Positions 9,180-18,590 of a stretch of DNA of 23,866 nucleotides are shown here, piece by piece. The stretch covers positions 178,189-202,054 of the forward strand of contig BFEA01000545.1 in the NCBI GenBank assembly GCA_003427395.1. Direction: 5' to 3'. A program made the translations under genes and the position numbers. The notes under the pieces are model-generated. The model was not told the origin of the DNA and did no database searches. It worked only from the letters and a program-made list of their open reading frames with translations. Source of the DNA: Chara braunii (Eukaryota; Streptophyta; Charophyceae; Charales; Characeae). The first letter of the stretch is position 1, and every line of letters starts with the position of its first letter.

Positions 9180-9362
9180 CCCTGGATGATGGAGTTGGTA
9201 TCCAGGGCAATAAGAGACAATTGCCACCACAGGTATGAACCTGTGTACCACCCACTCTCCGCAGGGTGCAGAAGAGGGTGTGGATTTCAACCGCACTTGG
9301 CGGTTGTCCAGCGTCGAGAGATCAATTCCTCAAGGCGCGTGTCAGCCGACACTTGAGTGTCG
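9180..9362. repeat. Second run of short perfect inverted repeats
   Basis: CCCTGGAT/ATCCAGGG (9180-9207), CACAGGT/ACCTGTG (9228-9245), CACCC/GGGTG (9249-9268), CAACCGC/GCGGTTG (9288-9306) and CGACACT/AGTGTCG (9347-9362) follow one another. The last arm can instead pair as GTGTC/GACAC (9339-9352), so two alternative folds compete there. The run looks like structured RNA; it does not match a tRNA or 5S rRNA. Confidence 0.6.
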
Positions 9363-9369
9363 AATGCGA

Positions 9370-10140
9370 CCCTCGAGATTAAAGAGGACCGTATGAGTAT
9401 GGGTACTACATAGTACGCCATCATTGCGACTGCTTGCACATGGTTGCATTGCCAGTCGATATGAGTTAGCCCTACATCCGCGCAATTTTATACTAAATCT
9501 CGCGCGCGTCGCCTATCCGATTTTCGCATCGGAAAGTTATGGGATGGCTACTAAGGGACTAGGAGTGTTGTCGCGTTGTTTGTTCAGTGTCGTTCTGTTT
9601 ATGTATATGTACGTGTGTGTGTGTGTGTGTGTGTGTTTATTTTTACGTTCTTTATAGTGGTGTGCGCGTGGCGTGTGGGATGCGTCCTAGTCGACTGGCG
9701 TCGAGTCGCGCTTGGGACCTCAACCCCCCAAGATGCCGATTCACGTGCGGGTCCGATAGAGGCGTATTACCTCACGTACCGCCTATGCTACAACGAACGA
9801 GAAACGTCATCGGCTGGTCCACCTCAGCAATTGCAACTGATCAGCTTTCGTACTGTGGACAAGCAGCTCGGCAGGGATACGCCCACCGAAGGGAGGTGAC
9901 AGCTCCCGTAAGGTGGAGGTAAGTCGTGCCTCGCGTAGGCCCTATCCTGTCGTTGGGGCTCGCGAGAGGTATGGCTGGCGCACTCGGCCGGAGCGGCTTG
10001 TGGAAGCTCCATGTATATTCGCGACAAAGGATTTAAACCAACTCCTGTGTGACGCGGCCGGGAGGGTCCCGCGCTGCCCTTGAGTGGTGCCGGACCATGC
10101 GCTCGACACCGGATTGCCCTCCCTCATTCTAGGAGGGATG
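9370..10140. other. Non-coding stretch with a GT microsatellite
   Basis: Short overlapping open frames exist in several phases, but none has a recognisable domain or consistent coding look. Apart from the GT run I see nothing specific. A consensus-like GAGGTAAGT (9916-9924) could be a plus-strand splice donor but has no exon support. Confidence 0.55.
9613..9636. repeat. (GT)12 microsatellite
   Basis: Twelve uninterrupted GT units, preceded by ATGTATATGTAC, which looks like the same repeat decayed. Confidence 0.95.
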
Positions 10141-10520
10141 AGCTCACAGTTGGGACCTGGCAGTCCCTACTGTGCAGGTCCCAATAGGCCGACACACTCT
10201 CCTCCACTCTTTTCTCCCTTTTTGTCTCATTCTCCCCGCATTTTCTCTCATTTTTCTTTCTTTTTCTTTTATTTTTGTTGTGACAAGTGTCCACTAACTG
10301 TACACTCTCTTTCTAGGCCTTGGAGCCTCATTCATGGCCAGATTCATGGCTGGCACTTGGCCGTTATATCTCGGATTTCAACAATGGCACCCCCCCATAC
10401 TCCTAGGGGCTCCATTTTGCCTCCGTTTGTCCAATTTTGAGCCCCTTTTGCTCCGATTTTCTAAGGACAACCTTTTTCCCATATTGAGTCTCTTGAGGCT
10501 CTATTTTCTTATGCCTAGCT

Positions 10521-11957
10521 AGTCCGAGATATCTCGGACTGCTGGGCAGCCCTCCCAACACCATTATTTCATTATCTTTTCTCTCACGACTCTCCCACTT
10601 GCCCCCACTAGTGCTTGCATTAGTGGTGCTAATATTTTCCACCGTCTAGATCCTCGATCTCGACGGTGCCGTTCGCTTGCGCAATTATTTCTTGTGTTGG
10701 CCCATGGTTCCCTTGGGACATCTCAAGTCCCCGCCACTTTCCTCCATACTAGTTCCATTTTCTTGTCCCGCCGGTAGTCCCAACGGCGCGTGTCCCATTT
10801 TTCGACTTTTATTATTTGGGCCCACTTGGTCCCCGATAACATCCCGGTTGGTGTCCCATTTTTATTTTCGGACCTCCTTGCCCTTGGTGGTCCCAACGTC
10901 TCTCCCTTAGGTGCCACATGTGTGCCGATTTTTCGAGGCCGTAAGATCTCATCTCACGGTTGCCGTTTACCGTCTCCACTTGCCTCATGCCGAAATTGCT
11001 CCTTTCTAGCCTTTCGGGCTTGCCGAGGCTCATTTTCCCTTAGCCTAGGCACCCCCATGCAGTCCGTTATTTCTCGGACTGCAGTCATGACCATTTTCCT
11101 AGTCCCACAACCCCAGAACTTGCCCCATGCTAACAAAAAATGAAGCGTTTAATTTCTAAGTGCATCCGGGCTCAATATTGGTTCCGGATGCCCATGCAGT
11201 TCGTTGCAACTCGGACTGGAATAGGGGTCAACTCCCTAGCCCCAATGCCCCACATCTAGCCCTTACTTGAAAGAAAAAAAAAACGGCAAACTCCCAAGTG
11301 CATCCGGACTCAATTTTGGCTCCGGATGCACCAAAAACATGTGTTTCTCCTCCCCCATGTAATCCACTATTTTTCGGTTGCATGAGGCTTTGATTTCCTT
11401 TGATTTTCTCTACAAAAATCAAAGAAAATCAAGGTCCATTGCAACCGCCATATTCCAGAATGAATCTGGTCATGAATGTATCTCCCCAAGTGACCGTTTT
11501 TTACCGATAAGGCCTTTTTCTCTTTTCTTTTATTTTCGCTTTTCTTTTTTTTTCTTTTTCCTCCTTTCTTTGACAAAAGGGACCTGCCAGTCCCTACTTG
11601 TGGCAGTCCTTACTGACGGCCAACTCACTCACTCCCTCTCACTCTTTTCGTCTCATTCTCCAACATTTTCTTTTCTTTTCTTTCTTTTTCCTAGCATGTC
11701 AAGTGTCAAGTGGCCGTTAAGGCCCTTTTCTAGCCCCTTCCTCTTAGTTTTGGCCCTTCCTATGCCCAAGGTGCAGTCCATTATATCTCGGACTGCAATA
11801 GTGGCCTTCCCATGCCCATGAGAGCTCTCTTTTCCCTCTATTTTCCTCCCACAGTGGCCCCTCTTGCTCCGATTTTCTACCGGAGGCCTATTTCTCTCAT
11901 GGGGTCTCTTTTTACTCCATTTTCTTGAGGGAGGCTGGTCCGAGATTTTTCGGATTG
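10521..11957. repeat. Dispersed AGTCC/GGACT hairpin family, six copies
   Basis: Members: AGTCCGAGATATCTCGGACT (10521-10540, a perfect 20-base palindrome), TGCAGTCCG/CGGACTGCA (11058-11083), CAGTTCG/CGGACTG (11197-11218), CATGTAATC/GGTTGCATG (11356-11384, nine pairs with two G-U), TGCAGTCC/GGACTGCA (11772-11797) and GGTCCGA/TCGGATT (11937-11957). Loops share a TTATTTCT or TTATATCT consensus. Most follow a CCCATG word. Changes in one arm are largely matched, or reduced to G-U, in the other. Confidence 0.75.
11160..11331. repeat. Two GCATCCGG/CCGGATGC hairpins
   Basis: The copies are at 11162-11191 (eight pairs) and 11298-11331 (GTGCATCCGGA/TCCGGATGCAC, eleven pairs). Loops are nearly the same (CTCAATWTTGGY) and the flank AAGTGCATCCGG is shared, so this is a tandem repeat about 136 bp long. 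They alternate with the AGTCC hairpins. Confidence 0.8.
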
Positions 11958-12139
11958 CTCCCATGCCTCCCTCTTCAAGTTTCTTTACTTTCTTTTTTCC
12001 TTTTGGCCTTCCCGTTTGCTACCACTACTAGTGGTGCTAATATTCTCGGCCGTCAAGATCTCGATCTTGACTGTGCACCTTGTCTTAATTATTTTTCCCT
12101 TATGCGGTGCCGCCGTTTCCTCTTGGGACCTTCATATGT

Positions 12140-12285
12140 CCCCGCCACTCGTCCCGTCGGTGGTCCCCGCCACTCGTCCCGTCGGTGGTCCCCGACACTT
12201 AGTCCCGCCGGCGGTCCCCTGCACTTGGTCCCATCGGTGGTCCCCGGTAGTTAATCCCGCTGGTGGTCCTCGGCACATTTTGCCC
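12140..12285. repeat. Minisatellite, five full units of 25-26 bp
   Basis: Units CCCCGCCACTCGTCCCGTCG plus GTGGT begin at 12140, 12165, 12190, 12216 and 12242, with a decayed sixth from 12268. A single-copy relative sits at the equivalent place of the first duplicate near 10762 (TCCCGCCGGTAGTCCC), so the array probably grew after the duplication. Confidence 0.9.
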
Positions 12286-12289
12286 CGGA

Positions 12290-12805
12290 TGCCATTATTT
12301 TTACTTAGTCCCATGTGGCCCCGGGTGCCTTTCCCCAAGGTGTCCCACGTTCCTTGGGCGTTTTGCCCCCCCACGGTAACCCCTCTCCCTTGCCTTTCCT
12401 GCGCCTTGCGCGCGCCGATTCCTTTGGTCGTGGGGCCTCCACCCTGAGGCTCCCGTAGGTGGTCCCCATGTTGGGCCCTTATTCTCTAGCTTCACACGGC
12501 CTTCGGGGCCGTCCATCTCTTGGCTCCCTCATTCTCTCGTCGCTGCCGTGCCGCGTTCGCTGGTTCAAGGGCCCCTTGGCCTTAGTCTTGTTGAATTCCA
12601 ACGGCCCTCCTGGCCTCATGCTATGTTCTATGCGTCCCTGTCCTTGCGCTTACTTGCTTGCCCTCACTGGTTCTTTCTTCCTGCGGTTCTCACCCCAGGG
12701 CATCACTCCCTCCTGCGGCCTAATCCTTTGTCTTTTCTCTCTCTTTCCTCCTTGCTCCAGATTTCTCTGCCGTGCACAATCTGGTTATATTCAGTCTCTC
12801 GAGTG
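12290..12805. other. Non-coding pyrimidine-rich leader before element A gag
   Basis: No domain is visible in the open frames. Near the right end a long pyrimidine tract ends in CTTGCTCCAG (12751-12760), which looks like a 3' splice site 46 bases before the gag start. No LTR matching the 3' LTR at 17955 is found upstream, so the 5' LTR is missing or too diverged to see. Confidence 0.5.
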
Positions 12806-14118
12806 ATGGGAAGTTATTCGGGACCCACCAGTCCCGACAACGTGCAATTGGCAGCAACGTGAACTGTTGGCATTGCGGCAGGTCTTCATCCGCCACGAGA
12901 CAACGTTTAAAGCAATGGACAATAAGATCGCTACCCTGCAGGCCGAGATCAGCACACTACAGGCCGCCAACAGTCAGCAACAGACAATCAACGACCAGCT
13001 GCAGTCCGATGTCAGCACGAGGTTGGCACGACCGTCGGCAGTTGCGTCGACGGGCAGCGTAGTGGCAGACTGCAACCCAGCCTTGGCCGCACAGGCCAAG
13101 CAACTCGAGGAGCGGATCAACCACGTGGTCACATCCCTCGGTGACATCAGCAAGTTTGCTGGAGCGTCGACAGTCAGCAATCAGCTGCAGACGCTCAGCG
13201 ACCACGTTCAGCAACGAGCGGCCGTCGTCGCCAAGGAATGGAAAATGCCGAACTTCAAGATCGAGAAGTTCGACAACTACCACAAGACTGATCCGCTGCA
13301 ATGGTGGATGGCATTCAACGCAAAGGCGGACGTGCATCACACTCCACCACTGTGGCGGCTTGACGCCCTCTACCTCCAACTCATTGGAGGGGCGCAGGCC
13401 TTCATGACGCACATGGCGGTCACATTGGAATGTACCATCGCCACCTTCCACACCAAGATCACATGGGAGGAATTCGAGAAGAAATGGAAGACCCGGTTCA
13501 TGGTCAACAATGACAAGCGTCACGCCTTGAACAAGATCTTCCGCATGTTTCAAGGCCAACAACCTTCATGGGAGTGGATGACGGAGTGGCAAAGACTTGT
13601 TGCCACCCCGGAGTTGAACTTACCGTTCGACGCAATCCGGGCCGAATTCTTCGCTCGGTCATAGGACGCCTTGACAGCTGCTCTCGACAGCGAATTCCAG
13701 TATGAGATCTTTGATGACATGATCTCAAAGGCAAGGGAGCTCATATAAGGCCAACGAGGCCCGCCAACAGCCCGGTTACGTGGAGAAAGGCAAAGGTCAA
13801 CGGACGCCGCAACTAGCAGTAGTCCAGCAAGGACCTAGTGAGGACCACGCAGCCGTGTCTACATCAAGTGACGGAGATGTGGCGGCAGCGATACCACAAC
13901 ATCGCTCAAGACCCCGAGGGGGAAAACAAAAGGCGAAACCAGCATCGGCGGATGGAGCACGACAGGCACCATGGACAAAGTTCGGCATTACCGAAGACAT
14001 GTTCAAGTTGCGACAAAAATGGGAATGTTGTTTTTGGTGCAACAGCACCAAACACATCACCAGCGCATGCCTCGACAAGGACAAGGAAAATGTCAAACGT
14101 CAAAGCTCAGGAAACTGA
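12806..14118 (+). pseudogene. gag: Element A gag (capsid and nucleocapsid), frameshifted
   Basis: The likely start is ATG at 12806 (MGSYSGPTSPDNVQLAAT), then a one-base frameshift near 12860 into a frame open to 13664. That frame has an N-terminal coiled coil (Gln/Leu-rich, about 12900-13000) and the retrotransposon gag core (FDNYHKTDPLQWWMAFNA, WEEFEKKWKTRF). A TAG (13662-13664) and a TAA (13746-13748) interrupt it; after a second shift the C-terminus runs 13741-14118 and ends with an intact zinc knuckle CFWCNSTKHITSAC at 14029-14070 (CX2CX4HX4C). Gag builds the particle; the knuckle binds element RNA. The product is homologous to element B gag downstream, including PWTKFGIT versus PWTHYGLS before the knuckle. 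At least two frameshifts and two stops make it non-functional as written. Confidence 0.88.
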
Positions 14119-14999
14119 GCACCGCGGGAAGTGCAGCGACATCACTTCCCAATCCGCTGGAGTCAGCTGGCTTGCTAGCAGTCTCTCTCACATCCGTGGA
14201 TGACGCGGTAGTCGCAAGTTCTCGCATCGATTATGAGAACAATGTTGTCGAGCTGGTCCCACTGTTGAACCAGCCTCTTCACGTGCAAGATTCAAGCGCA
14301 TGCGAGGTAGTCCGCCGTCAGACAACGAACCGGTTGCTTCGCCAGCCCTTCTACCGGAGGATCCGTCAACTTGGGCAAGTCTTGAGGAACTCGACCCGTT
14401 GACGGTTGAGGACTTCCAATGGTTGCCTCTTCCCTCCACCGGTTCCTTGCCAACTCCGCATTGCAATGCCTTAATGGCACATTTGCACGAATACTTACAG
14501 GTTGCAGTACCACCTCCGTCAACGGACGGCGGAGTAGCGGTTGTTGACCTTCTTGTGAAGATCGACCGCGAGCACGCAAAGCAACGGTACGTCGACATCG
14601 ACGCGCCGCTCCTCTACATCCGCATTCAGATCGGAAAGGCGACCTGTAGTGCCTTGATCGATTGTGGAGTGTCTCGCAACTACATCAGCCAAGACTTCAT
14701 GGCACGCGTCGGGCTTGGCCCGCGCGTTCGAAGGAAAAGTCAGCCTACGCATGTCACGTTGGCCGATGGTCACATGCAAAAGTCAATCGACCGATGCGTT
14801 GACTCGGTGCCCGTGTACTTTGCCCCGCTAGCATGCGAGGCCGTATCATTCGACATATTGGACACTAAGTTCGATATGATCTTACGCATGTCGTGGCTGC
14901 AAAGCGAAGACCATCCGGTGAACTTCTATCGACGCACCGTTCACGTTCGTGACCGGCGTGGCGAATTAGCCCTGTGTACGGTGCCGCTTCCGTGGAGAT
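14098..14999 (+). pseudogene. pol: Element A pol N-terminus and aspartic protease
   Basis: The pol frame starts inside the gag end (RKLSTAGS), runs to about 14300, then shifts frame and continues to about 14990. The protease block has LLYIRIQIGKATCSALI followed by DCGVSRNYIS, with the catalytic Asp at 14660-14662, and a later FDMILRMSWL flap-like block where the family has ILGMPWL. The residue after the Asp is Cys instead of Thr/Ser. The enzyme would be a retropepsin-type dimer cutting gag-pol. Compared with element B, about 30 codons and the reading frame are lost just after CTVPLP (near 14990). Assignment rests on the protease motif, its place before RT and alignment with element B. Confidence 0.82.
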
Positions 15000-16417
15000 G
15001 GGCATATGTTTTCTTCACGACCTCCCACCCGGTGATCAGCCCAAGACGGATACGTCGGACCCACGCATCATTGAGCTGTTGGACAGCTATGAGGATGTGT
15101 TCCAAGCTCCCGCCGGAGTCATACCGGATCGGCCCATACGCCATGGGATCACTCTCGAGGATGGCGCCGTACCTCCGCACGGATGTATCTACCGCATGAG
15201 CGAAGAGGAGCTTCAAGTGCTTCGGGCACAACTAGACGACCTCTTGGCCAAGGGCTGGATTCGCCCTAGCTGTTCGCCATACGGTGCTCCCGTTCTCTTC
15301 GTCCGGAAGAAGAACAAGGACCTTCGTTTGTGCATCGACTATTGATAACTTAACGCGCAAACGATCAAGAACGCCGACCCTCTCCCTCGGATCGATGACC
15401 TTCTCGAGCGACTAGGCGGCGCCAAGTACTTCTCGAAGCTCGACCTTAAGTCCAGATATCACCAGATCGAGATCCAACCAAGAGATCGGCACAAGACCGC
15501 ATTCAAGACGCGGTATGGACACTTTGAGTGGATCGTCATGCCTTTCGGTATCACCAATGCCCCGGCTACTTTCCAAGCGGCTATGATGACGGAATTCCGC
15601 AACTTAATACCGCACCGTACTCATGTACCTTGATGATATCTTGGTCTATAGCCGGACGCTAGACGAGCACCTCGAGCACCTTCGCGCCGTTTTAGAGCGG
15701 CTTCGTACCGCCAAGTACAAGGCGAACCACGACAAGTGCGAGTTTGCCTAGCAAGAGCTGGAGTACTTAGGCCATTACGTAACGCCGCAAGGCATTCGTC
15801 CGCTTGCGGACAAAGTACAAGCCATTCAAGATTGGCCGGACCTCAAGTGTACTACTGGCATCCGCTCCTTTCTGGGATTAGCATCATACTACATGCGCTT
15901 CCTCAAAAGTTGTCAACGGATCGCTGCACCATTGTCGCAACTTCAGTCCCCCTTGGTGCCCTTCGAGTTCAACGACGAAGCCCGGCACGCGTTCCATACG
16001 CTGAAGACGGCTTTGCTCCAAGCTCCCGTCTTAAGCATCTACGACCCTACCTTGCCTACCAGAGTGACTACGGATGAATCCATTCACGGCAGTGGCGCGG
16101 TTTTGGAACAGCATGACGGCATAGACTGGTATCATGTTGAGTATTTCAGCCAAAAGGTGCCGCCCATGAATTCACTTGATGATGCGAGGAAAAAGGAACT
16201 GCTAGCTTTTGTCACCGTACTTAAGCGTTGGCGTCACTTTCTCCTCGGGCGTCCGCAATTCACATGGGCAACGGACAACAATCCGTTGACGTATTACAAG
16301 ACGCAAGACACGGTGAGCAGCACGATCGATCGATGGATATACTTCATTGACCAGATCTTTGCGCCTTGGTGCACTCCACATTCGGCCTCGACGAGAACCT
16401 GCAACAACATTTTATAA
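14974..16417 (+). pseudogene. pol: Element A reverse transcriptase and RNase H
   Basis: RT begins near 15050 (DSYEDVFQAPAGVIPDRP), with KGWIRPSCSPYGAPVLFVRKK, motif [14 protein letters not shown] (Asp at 15442-15444), [14 protein letters not shown] and YLDDILVYS (YLDD 15626-15637), then LGHYVTPQGI and the SFLGLASYYMRF connection. RNase H follows: TTDESIHGSGAVLEQ, DDARKKELLAF, FTWATDNNPL (about 16060-16290), carrying the expected D-E-D carboxylates. Breaks: tandem stops TGA TAA at 15343-15348, a frameshift near 15605-15617 and TAG at 15749-15751. All the catalytic carboxylates I could locate are still present, so the copy seems dead through stops rather than through active-site loss. Confidence 0.92.
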
Positions 16418-17861
16418 ACGGCTACAAGTCGGATCCGGGATTCTCCACACTCTACGCGGACTTATCATCGAATCAACCGCCGGCAAGCAATTATCGCATT
16501 GTCGACGGCTACTTGCTTCTCCATACACGAGGTAAGGACTTGTTGTGTGTTCCCCAAGACCGCATCTTGCGCACTCGCCTCCTTGGCGAATANCACGATT
16601 CGCGGTTGGCGGGACACCTTGGCGTCGCACGCACACTTGCACGACTCCGCCAACGATTTCACTGGTCGGACATCATCAACGACGTCAACCGGTACATTCA
16701 GTCATGTGGAATTTGCCACCGGAACAACGGGCGCTATCAGCTCCCGTACGGCGAACTGAAACCATTGTCGATTCCTCGGGAACCAGGTCTTCCCATTGCT
16801 ATGGATGTGACCGGTCCGTTCCTTCGCGATCACCTTGGCCATGATGGTATTCTCACGGTCGTTGACCGTTTGAGCAAGTACGCTTGATTTTTTCCATGCA
16901 AGTATCATGCGACGACTCCCGAGCTTGCACGACTTTTGCATACTGGCTGGTTTTGCAGCCACGGCGTTCCGGAAGACATCGTCAGCGACCGCGACACTCG
17001 TTTCATGTCAGCCTTTTGGACGACACTCATGGTGGAATCCGGCACCAACATGAAACCGAGTTCCGCACGGCATCCTCAAACCTATGGGCAAACGGAACGT
17101 GCGCACCAGACTGCGCAGATGATGCTCCGCACACTCATCCGCCCGGATCATAAGGACTGGGTTGACCGCCTTCCCGACATCGAGTTCGCCTACAACACTT
17201 CGGTGCACCTGGCGATTGGTGTGACTCCATTCGAGTTGCATCACGGTGGACGGAAAGGACGTATCTTCACAGACATTTTTCTCCCATGGGCTGCCGATAT
17301 CGACACCGCTTGCTCCCCCGCTTCGACACGGAAGTACAGGGAACTGCTGGCCAAAGCCCGCGCAAACATGCAAAAGGCTCAGGTCCGTATGCAGCAGCAA
17401 GCAAACCGTCGTCGCATGCCATGTCCAATCCGCGCTGGTGACCTGGTTTGGGTCACCTCCGAGGAATTTGTGCTCGAGCAGCACGTCTTGCGCAAGCTCC
17501 TCCCTAAGTGGTTTGGACCATGGAAGGTCACTTCAGCAGCTGGCGACGACCCCCCGGGTCCATCTTTCATTATCGAGATTCCCCTGCATTTGACGGTCCA
17601 CCCGATATTTCACGCTTCAAAGCTGGCGGTCTACACTCCAGCCTCCGCAGCAGACTTCCCGCGCAGACGGTCACACGACCCTCCTGTAATGGATGTCACC
17701 AGGAGGTCGACCCCGTTCTCACGCATCGCAAGCATGGCAACAAGCCAATGCAGTACAAAGTTACATTTAAGCAATGCGATCGTGACGACACACGCTGGAT
17801 TTCACGAGCTGACCTGAAGGCGACAACACCCCTCATCTTCGCACATTACGAAAAACAGTGA
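16366..17861 (+). pseudogene. pol: Element A integrase with C-terminal chromodomain
   Basis: The N-terminal zinc domain is HX6HX29CX2C (HDSRLAGH to CGIC, about 16594-16713). The catalytic core has Asp at 16804 (MDVTGPF), Asp at 16987 (VSDRDTRF) and Glu at 17095 (GQTERAHQ); the last two are separated by exactly 35 residues, the DD35E rule. The C-terminal part has WFGPWKV and HPIFHASKL. After a frameshift near 17690 a chromodomain-like segment follows (VDPVLTHRKHGNKP, YKVTF, RWISRADLK), ending at 17861. In chromoviruses this domain guides insertion to marked chromatin. An in-frame TGA lies at 16885-16887, and an ambiguous base (N) at 16593 leaves one codon unread just before the zinc domain. 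Identity is secure; the chromodomain call rests on position and a weak pattern. Confidence 0.9.
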
Positions 17862-17943
17862 CTTGCTAAGGAAGCTGCCCAAACTGCTCGCCCCGTACGG
17901 ACATCGGACAGACAGCTTCGCCCTTGCAGCTAGCTCAGTCTTC

Positions 17944-17954
17944 AAGGGGGGGAG
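17944..17954 (+). other. Polypurine tract of element A
   Basis: AAGGGGGGGAG lies about 80 bases behind the pol stop and directly before TGTGTGG, the LTR start. The polypurine tract primes plus-strand DNA synthesis. Confidence 0.8.
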
Positions 17955-18134
17955 TGTGTGGCATTCTGAGCCACACGGGCCCCAGTTAGGGCCCGGTTCC
18001 AGATAGGCAGGGTAGGCCTAAGGGGAAGACGGTTCAGATGAGGCCCAGATAGGCCAGGACCACGGCGGTTCAGACAGGCCAGGGGTAGAGGCCCAGGGCA
18101 ATGGCCACAAGGTCGTTACCAGTCCAGTATAGGA

Positions 18135-18230
18135 CCTACCGGCAGCGCAGTTGCAGAGGCTGCCGTGTTTAGGCGCCAGGTCCAGTTTGAAGCTGGACCG
18201 TTGATCAGATCAATGGTCCAGGCCGGTAGG
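18135..18230. promoter_or_regulatory. Branched inverted-repeat structure in element A U3 with alternative pairings
   Basis: A nine-pair outer stem CCTACCGGC/GCCGGTAGG (18135-18143 with 18222-18230) encloses GGCAGC/GCTGCC (18141-18146 with 18159-18164) and a three-arm set: GGTCCAG (18179-18185), CTGGACC (18193-18199), GGTCCAG (18215-18221). The middle arm can pair left (seven pairs) or right, where the stem extends to CTGGACCGTTGAT with ATCAATGGTCCAG (13 pairs, one G-T, loop CAG). The two inner folds exclude each other. This part of U3 is present at the 3' end of the genomic RNA. Confidence 0.7.
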
Positions 18231-18251
18231 TACCAGCAGGTAGGAGGCCAG

Positions 18252-18272
18252 CCCAACACTACAAAAGTTGGG
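18252..18272 (+). promoter_or_regulatory. TATA-like box in a hairpin loop, element A LTR
   Basis: CCCAAC and GTTGGG flank ACTACAAAA. The place in the LTR corresponds to the TATA box of element B's LTR (23564-23589), which is also flanked by an inverted repeat. The box is weak here (TACAAAA). Confidence 0.45.
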
Positions 18273-18590
18273 TACCAGCCTCAGTAGGGAGGTTAGAGGT
18301 TAGTAGTAAGTTAGGGCGTTAGTCTTCCGGATTAGCGCAGCGTTGCAGCGTTAGCAGCATTAGCGCAGCGCAAGCAGCGTTAGTCCGAGCAGCAAGGAGA
18401 AGGCGAGCGCAGCGGCGAGAAGGAAACAGCGCACCGGCCCTGCCGCGCCATAGCTACCGGATCAGGTACCGGGGAGGAAGGCTCTGCCTTCTCTCCCTCT
18501 GTTCCTCCGCCCCCTGCTCTCCCTCTCTCTCTCTCTCCCCCCCTACCTTCTCCGTCTAGTCTACTTCTGGGTTCTCCTACAGGACTACTA

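Larger units (their letters stand above)
10152..12170. repeat. Duplicated pyrimidine-rich segment, copies about 1.41-1.43 kb apart
   Basis: Copy 1 (about 10152-10790) and copy 2 (about 11579-12170) share landmarks in the same order: GGGACCTG.CAGTCCCTACT (10152, 11579), CTCTTTT..TCTCATTCTCC, a GTCCGAGAT..TCGGA hairpin (10521, 11937), TAGTGGTGCTAATATT (10621-10636, 12029-12044) followed by an AGATC/GATCT hairpin, and CTTGGGAC....GTCCCCGCCACT. Offsets shrink from 1427 to about 1408 bp, meaning small indels. The AGATC hairpin differs between copies (10641-10667 has a T-C mismatch; 12052-12071 is a perfect nine-pair stem). The open frames here are Pro/Ser/Leu-rich composition effects. Confidence 0.7.
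17955..18590 (+). mobile_element. 3' LTR of element A, right end uncertain
   Basis: It starts with TGTGTGG right after the polypurine tract; its first bases form GTGTGGC/GCCACAC (17956-17976). U3 holds repeated GGTTCAGA and AGGCC words, a compact fold (18135-18230) and a TATA-like hairpin (18252-18272). Downstream come TTAG/GCAGCG repeats (about 18300-18395) and a CT-rich tract with possible splice acceptors. The words GTTAGTCTTCCGGATTAGCG and GCGCCATAGCT recur in similar order in element B's LTR. I could not find the terminal CA, so the right boundary is a guess, and no matching 5' LTR is in the window. Confidence 0.65.

Noticed and set aside
9180-9260. tRNA-like look (GGAGTTGGTATCC as a D-arm)
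   Set aside because: No matching acceptor stem, no anticodon arm of the right size and no GGTTCGAATCC-type T-arm.
11378-11821. 147-codon open frame rich in Phe, Ser and Leu
   Set aside because: Composition effect of CT-rich DNA; no domain, and it crosses hairpin repeats and duplicated non-coding sequence.
12016-12447. Pro/Ser/Val-rich open frame of 143 codons
   Set aside because: It is the translation of a 26-bp GC-rich minisatellite and flanking pyrimidine-rich DNA; the opposite strand is open as well.
12957-13562. 201-codon open frame on the minus strand
   Set aside because: It lies exactly antisense to the well-supported element A gag and has no domain; it is a frame shadow.
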